From: Xylophilus ampelinus
GTDB lineage: Bacteria > Pseudomonadota > Gammaproteobacteria > Burkholderiales > Burkholderiaceae_C
DNA length: 49,331 nucleotides
Reading direction: 5' to 3'
NCBI RefSeq assembly: GCF_901875635.1
Contig: NZ_CABFMN010000107.1
Location: 1-49,331 of the forward strand
Position 1 is the first letter of the stretch; every line of letters starts with the position of its first letter. The notes under the pieces are model-generated. The model was not told the DNA's origin. It did not search any database and was given only the letters and a program-made list of their open reading frames with translations. The translations under genes were made by a program, and so were the position numbers. Shown here one piece after another: positions 44,596-49,331 of the stretch.

Positions 44596-47500
44596 TCAAT
44601 GGAAATCCCGGCTGCGCTGCCCCTGCGCGAGGCGGCCCAGCCAGGGCGTAAGGTCGCGAAAGCGCTGGGCCACCAGGTGCTGCACGTTGCCGCCGCTCTC
44701 GGTGTCGCGCTGCCAGGTGCCCTGCACCGCCAGCAGGTGCGACTTGAGCAGCGGCTCGCGCCAGGCCAGGGCCACGTGGCTCCAGACGATGACATTGACT
44801 GGGCCGGTCTCGTCCTCCAGCGTGACGAAGATGGTGCCTTTGGCAGTGCCAGGCCGCTGGCGCACCGTGACGATGCCGCAGGCGCGCACGCTGGCGCCGT
44901 GCGGCGCGTCGCGCAGCGCCTGCGCACTCTGCAGCTTCAGCCTCGCCAGCCTGGGGCGCAACAGCGCGAGCGGGTGGCGGCGCAGGGTCAGGCCCAGCGC
45001 GGCGTAGTCGCCGACGATCTCCTCGCCCTCGGGCGCCGCCGGCAGGGCCAGCGAAGGTTCATGGATGGGAACGCCCTTGAGCAGGCCTTTCGCCCGCCCG
45101 GCCAGCCCGCGCGTGGCCGTGGCCTCCCACACCTGTTGCCGGCGGTGGCCCGACAGGGCGACGAGCGCCTCGGCGCCGGCCAGCGCGGCCATGTCGCGCG
45201 GGTCGAGCTCGGCGCGCAGGGCCAGGTCCTCGACGCTCGTGAAGGCTTGCTGCGCGCGTGCTGCCACCAGGCGCTCGGCACCGGCCTTGCTCAGACCCGT
45301 GATGCGCGAGAGCCCCAGGCGCACGGCCGGCTGGCCGGGCCGGCCCTGGCGCTGCGCATGGCGCGGGTCGAGATGCGGCGTCGGCGCATCGGCTGCGCGC
45401 GGCTCCAGGCTGCAATCGATGCCGCTGACCATCACGTCCACCGGCCGCACCTCCACGCCATGGCGTCGCGCGTCCTGCACCAGTTGCGAGGGCGAATAGA
45501 AACCCATGGGCTGCGAATCGAGCAGCGCCGCGAGAAAGCAGGCCGGCTCGTGCAGCTTGAGCCAGGCGCTCACGGTGACGAGCTTGGCGAAGCTGGCCGC
45601 ATGGCTTTCGGGAAAGCCGTACTCGCCGAAACCCTGGCACTGCCGGAAGATGCCTTCGGCGAACTCGCGGTCGTAGCCATGGGCCTCCATGCCGTCCACC
45701 AGTTGGTCGTGGAACTTGTCGATGCCGCCCTTGCGCTTCCAGGCCGCCATCGCGCGGCGCAGGCGATCGGCCTCGTCGGCGCTGAAGCCGGCGGCGATCA
45801 TCGCGATCTGCATCACCTGCTCCTGGAAGATGGGCACGCCCAGCGTGCGGCCCAGTGCTTCATCGAGCGCCGGATAGGGGTTGTGGATCGGCTCCTTGCG
45901 TTGCCGCTTCTCGCGGTTCTTGAGGTACGGATGCACCATGCCGCCCTGGATGGGGCCGGGCCGCACGATGGCGACCTCGATCACCAGGTCGTAGTAGCAG
46001 CGTGGCTTCAGGCGCGGCAGCATCGACATCTGTGCCCGGCTCTCGATCTGGAACACGCCGATGGTGTCGGCGTCGCAGAGCATGTCGTAGGTGGGCTCGT
46101 CGTCGATGGGCAGCTGATGCATTTCCAACGGTTGGTACGTCGAAGCTTGCAGCGTGCCGCGCCAGCGGTTCATGAAGTCGAGCCCGCGTCGGATGGCGCT
46201 GAGCATGCCCAGCGCGAGCACATCGACCTTGAGCATGCCCATGTCCTCCAGGTCGTCCTTGTCCCACTGGATGACGGAGCGCTTGGGCATGGAGGCGTTC
46301 TCGATCGGCACCAGGCGGCTGACCTTGTGCTCGGCCAGAACGAAGCCGCCCACGTGCTGCGACAGGTGGCGTGGAAAGCCCTTGAGCGCGCGCGTGAGCT
46401 CGATCCACAGCTTCAGGCGGTGCAGGCCCTCGCGCACGCCGGCCCTTTCCATCGCTTCTTCCAGCCGCTGATCGAGGATGGGGTCGTCGAACCAGTAGTG
46501 GTCCTTGGCGAAGGCGTCGATCAGGCGCTCGTCGATGGCCAGCGCCTTGCCCACGTCGCGGATCGCGCTGCGCGAGCGGTAGCTGATGACCACCGCGGCG
46601 ATGGCGGCGCGGTGGCGGCCGTACTTCTCGTAGATGTACTGAATGACGTCTTCGCGGCGCTGGTGTTCGAAGTCGACGTCGATGTCGGGCGGTTCGTCGC
46701 GCGCACGGCTGAGGAAGCGCTCGAACAGCAGGTGGCCGTCGTCGGGACTCACGGCCGTGATGCCCAGGCAATAGCACACGGCCGAGTTGGCCGACGAGCC
46801 TCGGCCCTGGCAGAGGATCTTCTTCTCTCTGGCGAAGCGCACCACGTCTTCGACCGTGAGAAAGAACATCTCGTACTTCTTCTCGGCGATGAGTGCGAGT
46901 TCGTTGAGCACCTGCTGTCGCACCTTGGCGGGAATGCCTTGCGGGTAGCGCTCGTGGGCGCCGGCCCAGGTCTTGCGCGCCAGGGTCTCGGTGGGCGTCT
47001 CGTGTGGCCCCAGCACCTCCAGCGGGTACTGGTAATGCTCGCGCAATTCCTCCAGCGAAAAGCCGCAGCGATGGCGCACGACCATCGTGTTGGCCAGCAA
47101 CTCGGGCGGGTAGGTCTGCGCCAGCCGCAGGCGCGAGCGCAGGTGGCGCTCGGCGTTGGCGCGGCGCGCGAAGCCGCACTCGGCCACGGGCCGGCCCTCG
47201 CGCACGGCGGTGACGACGTCGAGCAGCGGCTTGCGCGAGCGCACGTGCATGTGCACGTCGCCGGCCGCCACCAGGGGCACGCCGGTGCGCTGGCCCACCT
47301 CGCGCATCGCGGCCAGCCAGAGGTCGTCGTCCAGTTCGTTGAAAAGCTCGACCGCGAGCCAGAGATTCGAAGAAAAAACGGCTGCAACGCCCGCCACATC
47401 TGCGCAGACAGCTATGGAATCGATAGCAAATCCAGGCTGCCGGTGCGGCACGACCAGCAGCTCGCAGCGCTGCAGCGCGGCCAGTCGCGCCGGGTCCCAG

Positions 47501-47997
47501 GGCAGGCGGTAGTGCCCCTTGTCGGCGGCCATGCGGGCATCGGTGATCAGCTCGCACAGCTGGCCCCAGCCTTCGAGGTCGCGCGCCAGCGCCACCAGCG
47601 TGAAGCGCTCGAAGACGAACTCGCTGCCATAGAGCAGACGGAAGTCGGGGTTGCGTGGCGTCTTCGGCAAGGTCGGGTCACGCCGCTCCTTCTCGTCGAG
47701 GTCCTCGATGAATTCCTTGAGCCCCGACAGCGCCCGCACCACGCCGGCCACCGAGCACTCGTCGGTGATGGCCAGGCCCCGGTAGCCCAGCGACCAGGCG
47801 CGCACGGCCAGTTCCCACGGGTGCGAGGCGCCGCGCTGGAAGCTGAAGTTGGAAAGGCAGCGCAACTCGGTGTAGTCGGGCAGGCCATCGGCCACGGCCA
47901 CCGGTTCCGACGGCGCCATCGGCTCGTTGGCGGCCGCCTGGGCCAGCCGCAGCCGGCGGCGCCGGGCGTGTTCGTCCTTGTCGCTGAGTTCAGGCAT
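44596..47997 (-). CDS. dnaE2: Error-prone DNA polymerase DnaE2 (ImuC)
   Basis: This 1133-residue C-family polymerase acts in damage-induced mutagenesis with ImuB. An N-terminal PHP domain begins at about residue 40 (YTELRCLSNFSFQRGASHP). The catalytic aspartates are in PPDIDVDFEHQRRED near residue 436. Tandem HhH segments and a C-terminal OB domain (GIVTVRQRPGTAKGTIFVTL near 1040) complete it. It is slightly longer than the usual 1050 or so; residues 191-209 (AIDSIAVCADVAGVAAVFS) come from an in-frame dispersed repeat in the PHP region. The ATG at 47997 lies five bases after the imuB stop. Confidence 0.96.
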   Translation of the reverse strand: MPELSDKDEHARRRRLRLAQAAANEPMAPSEPVAVADGLPDYTELRCLSNFSFQRGASHPWELAVRAWSLGYRGLAITDECSVAGVVRALSGLKEFIEDLDEKERRDPTLPKTPRNPDFRLLYGSEFVFERFTLVALARDLEGWGQLCELITDARMAADKGHYRLPWDPARLAALQRCELLVVPHRQPGFAIDSIAVCADVAGVAAVFSSNLWLAVELFNELDDDLWLAAMREVGQRTGVPLVAAGDVHMHVRSRKPLLDVVTAVREGRPVAECGFARRANAERHLRSRLRLAQTYPPELLANTMVVRHRCGFSLEELREHYQYPLEVLGPHETPTETLARKTWAGAHERYPQGIPAKVRQQVLNELALIAEKKYEMFFLTVEDVVRFAREKKILCQGRGSSANSAVCYCLGITAVSPDDGHLLFERFLSRARDEPPDIDVDFEHQRREDVIQYIYEKYGRHRAAIAAVVISYRSRSAIRDVGKALAIDERLIDAFAKDHYWFDDPILDQRLEEAMERAGVREGLHRLKLWIELTRALKGFPRHLSQHVGGFVLAEHKVSRLVPIENASMPKRSVIQWDKDDLEDMGMLKVDVLALGMLSAIRRGLDFMNRWRGTLQASTYQPLEMHQLPIDDEPTYDMLCDADTIGVFQIESRAQMSMLPRLKPRCYYDLVIEVAIVRPGPIQGGMVHPYLKNREKRQRKEPIHNPYPALDEALGRTLGVPIFQEQVMQIAMIAAGFSADEADRLRRAMAAWKRKGGIDKFHDQLVDGMEAHGYDREFAEGIFRQCQGFGEYGFPESHAASFAKLVTVSAWLKLHEPACFLAALLDSQPMGFYSPSQLVQDARRHGVEVRPVDVMVSGIDCSLEPRAADAPTPHLDPRHAQRQGRPGQPAVRLGLSRITGLSKAGAERLVAARAQQAFTSVEDLALRAELDPRDMAALAGAEALVALSGHRRQQVWEATATRGLAGRAKGLLKGVPIHEPSLALPAAPEGEEIVGDYAALGLTLRRHPLALLRPRLARLKLQSAQALRDAPHGASVRACGIVTVRQRPGTAKGTIFVTLEDETGPVNVIVWSHVALAWREPLLKSHLLAVQGTWQRDTESGGNVQHLVAQRFRDLTPWLGRLAQGQRSRDFH
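47371..47427 (-). repeat. Dispersed 57-nt two-hairpin repeat, copy G (inside dnaE2)
   Basis: Minus-strand order: GCTATCGATTCCATAGC, GCGCAGATGTGGCGGGCG second-stem region, tail GCAGCCG followed by a T-run. It lies in sense orientation and in frame in dnaE2, codons 191-209. Confidence 0.85.
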
Positions 47998-48002
47998 GGC
48001 GC

Positions 48003-49331
48003 TCAGGCATACAGGCCCTGCAGGAACCACCGGGGCGCGCGATCGGCATGCTGCGCGCCGGGCCGCTCGCGAAAGATCCACACCAGCCCGGCGCCCGGGC
48101 TCTCGGCCACGTAGTAGTCGCGCTCGGCGGGGGCTCCCCGCAGTTCGCCCTCTTCCCACCAGCCGTCGCCCTCGATCCGCTGCGGGCCGACCAACGAGCG
48201 CAGCGCGCCCTGGTAATGGGGCTGTTCGCCATGCACCTCGAGTTCGAGCGGCGCGTCCATCACCCAGTGCGGCAGCAGGTCGGCGCCCGGGTCGCCGGCC
48301 AGGCGTGACGGCATCGCCTGCGCGGGCTTTGCGAGGGCCGGTGCCTGCCCCTGCACCGCCGGCCCCCACGCCTGCATGCGCTCGGGCCGATGGTCGGCCT
48401 GCGGCCGCGCCACCAGCACCTGGTGCGGGCCCAGGCGCGCGCTGAGCTTCTCGACCAGTTCGTGCAGCGGTTCGCCGGGGCGGTTGTCCTCGGGCAGAAA
48501 GCTGCGGGCGGCACCGCTCCAGGGCACCGTCTCGAGGGATCGCAGGCGCAGCCAGCCGGTGGGCGCCGCCAGCTGGGTGACGGCCAGCCGTTCGGCCAGC
48601 AGGCGGCGCAGGTGGGCCATGTCCTGCGTGGGCTCGGCGGTGCGCACGCGCAATTGCTGCTGGCGCGGCAGGTCGACGCCGTTCAGGCGCTTGAGGTCCA
48701 GCGTCCATTCGAGCTCGAAGGCCAGCACGCCGCGCTGGCGCGCCTGCAGCCAGATGCGCAGCGCCGACAGCAGCCGCTGGGCTGCCCACAGCAGTTCGGG
48801 CGCGCTGGTGGCCAGCGCCGGCAACTCGGCCTTCTGGTCGAAGACCTCGGGCAGCGTGAGCCAGGCGTGGCGTTCGGGCCGCTGGCCCCAGGCGATGTCC
48901 AGCGCCTCGCGCAGGCTGGCGCCGAAGCGCCGCACGAGCCCGGCACGCGGCAGCGCCGCCGCCTGCCCCCAGGTGCGGCAGCCCATGCGCGCCAGCACGT
49001 CGAGGTGCGGCTGCGCGGCACCGAGCACGGACAAAGGCAGTGCCGAAGGCGTCTGGCGTGCATCCGCAGGCGGCGGACGCTGGCCCGCGGCGTACATGCG
49101 CAGGCGGGCCAGTGCTATCAAACTCGTAGCACCCTGCGCTTGCTGGACGGGCGTCGGTGCCGGATTCGTATGCTGAAGCTGGCGCATCAGCGAACGCCGC
49201 CCGCCCCACAGCCGCTCGCAGGCCGAGACTTCCAGCATCAGCGCCTCGTCCTGCCAGGTGACGTGCGGCGTGAAGCCCAGCGCCCACCAGCCCAGCGCCT
49301 CGGGCGACACGGGCAGGCGCACCGGCGCAGC
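48003..49331 (-). CDS. imuB: ImuB-type inactive Y-family polymerase (C-terminal part)
   Basis: About 442 residues are visible; the N-terminus lies beyond the right edge. Present are the end of the palm region (HVTWQDEALMLEVSACERLWGG), a helix-hairpin-helix-like thumb (LPLSVLGAAQPHLDVLARMGC), the little-finger part and the long C-terminal tail ending RAPRWFLQGLYA. ImuB bridges the beta clamp and DnaE2 in the mutasome. A repeat copy in antisense orientation lies between the palm and thumb parts (PAPTPVQQAQGATSLIAL). The promoter and imuA should be just outside the window. Confidence 0.9.
   Translation of the reverse strand, partial: AAPVRLPVSPEALGWWALGFTPHVTWQDEALMLEVSACERLWGGRRSLMRQLQHTNPAPTPVQQAQGATSLIALARLRMYAAGQRPPPADARQTPSALPLSVLGAAQPHLDVLARMGCRTWGQAAALPRAGLVRRFGASLREALDIAWGQRPERHAWLTLPEVFDQKAELPALATSAPELLWAAQRLLSALRIWLQARQRGVLAFELEWTLDLKRLNGVDLPRQQQLRVRTAEPTQDMAHLRRLLAERLAVTQLAAPTGWLRLRSLETVPWSGAARSFLPEDNRPGEPLHELVEKLSARLGPHQVLVARPQADHRPERMQAWGPAVQGQAPALAKPAQAMPSRLAGDPGADLLPHWVMDAPLELEVHGEQPHYQGALRSLVGPQRIEGDGWWEEGELRGAPAERDYYVAESPGAGLVWIFRERPGAQHADRAPRWFLQGLYA
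49114..49170 (+). repeat. Dispersed 57-nt two-hairpin repeat, copy H (inside imuB)
   Basis: It has GCTATCAAACTCGTAGC, then GCGCTTGCTGGACGGGCG and GGTGCCGGATTCG. It is antisense to imuB and read through in the same antisense frame as copy D. Confidence 0.83.

Noticed and set aside
47998..49287. In-frame upstream extension of dnaE2 giving a single 1563-residue ORF
   Set aside because: The extension overlaps imuB in another frame and is low-complexity; DnaE2 starts naturally at 47997 directly after the imuB stop.

Overview
The window looks like chromosomal DNA of a high-GC betaproteobacterium of the Comamonadaceae, most like Variovorax or a close relative. This rests on protein character, on the Burkholderiales-type ilvB-ilvH-ilvC-pssA-leuA block, the sigma factor/DUF3619/DUF3106 module and the imuB-dnaE2 cassette, and on a dispersed palindromic repeat I associate with this family. 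The assignment is by recognition, not by a search. I see no prophage, complete insertion sequence, integrase or CRISPR array.

Layout. 1-3278 (-): start of sucB and all of sucA (2-oxoglutarate dehydrogenase E2 and E1). 3642-7850 (+): a Fur-box-led fecI/fecR pair and a TonB-dependent siderophore receptor. 7940-10632 (-): prpE (propionyl-CoA synthetase) and an isochorismatase-family hydrolase. 10753-15753 (+): an HpaB/AbfD-type flavoprotein, a probable Tat lipoprotein hydrolase, the two N-degron aminoacyl-protein transferases (aat, bpt) and an IclR regulator. 15851-25357 (-): pbpG, then a branched-chain amino-acid block. Read in transcription order it is ilvB, ilvH, ilvC, pssA, an attenuator with a Leu-rich leader peptide, a LeuA2-type and a LeuA1-type isopropylmalate synthase. 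25647-29167 (+): sigma factor, DUF3619 and DUF3106 proteins, RDD protein, dgkA, LOG. 29212-32671: glnB (-), an EamA exporter and a FemAB/DUF482-like protein (+), soluble pyrophosphatase ppa (-). 32944-35646 (+): membrane pyrophosphatase fused to an OmpA-like domain, then tRNA-Gly(CCC). 35647-36368: a gene-poor, partly AT-rich gap with consecutive stem-loops. 36369-42996 (+): an uncommon surface-glycan gene set (SDR epimerase, CDP-glucose synthase, Rossmann/SAF oxidoreductase, RmlC-type epimerase, DUF707 protein, acyltransferase). 43036-49331 (-): in transcription order, imuB (partial), dnaE2, an RNA ligase/cyclic phosphodiesterase and a putative PD-(D/E)XK (MmcB-like) nuclease.

The strongest unexplained signal is a family of eight copies of a roughly 57-nt two-hairpin repeat. 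The copies align without gaps. Three lie between genes and five lie inside protein genes (prpE, RDD gene, DUF482 gene, dnaE2, imuB). All sense copies are translated in one frame and both antisense copies in one frame; 57 nt is exactly 19 codons. One copy supplies the Shine-Dalgarno and start region of pssA. Two other palindromic elements sit in the ilvB-ilvH and ilvH-ilvC gaps. Further points of interest are the leu attenuator, the pyrophosphatase-OmpA fusion, the CDP-sugar cluster lacking the usual rfbG/rfbH, and the nuclease-like gene at the end of the mutasome cassette.
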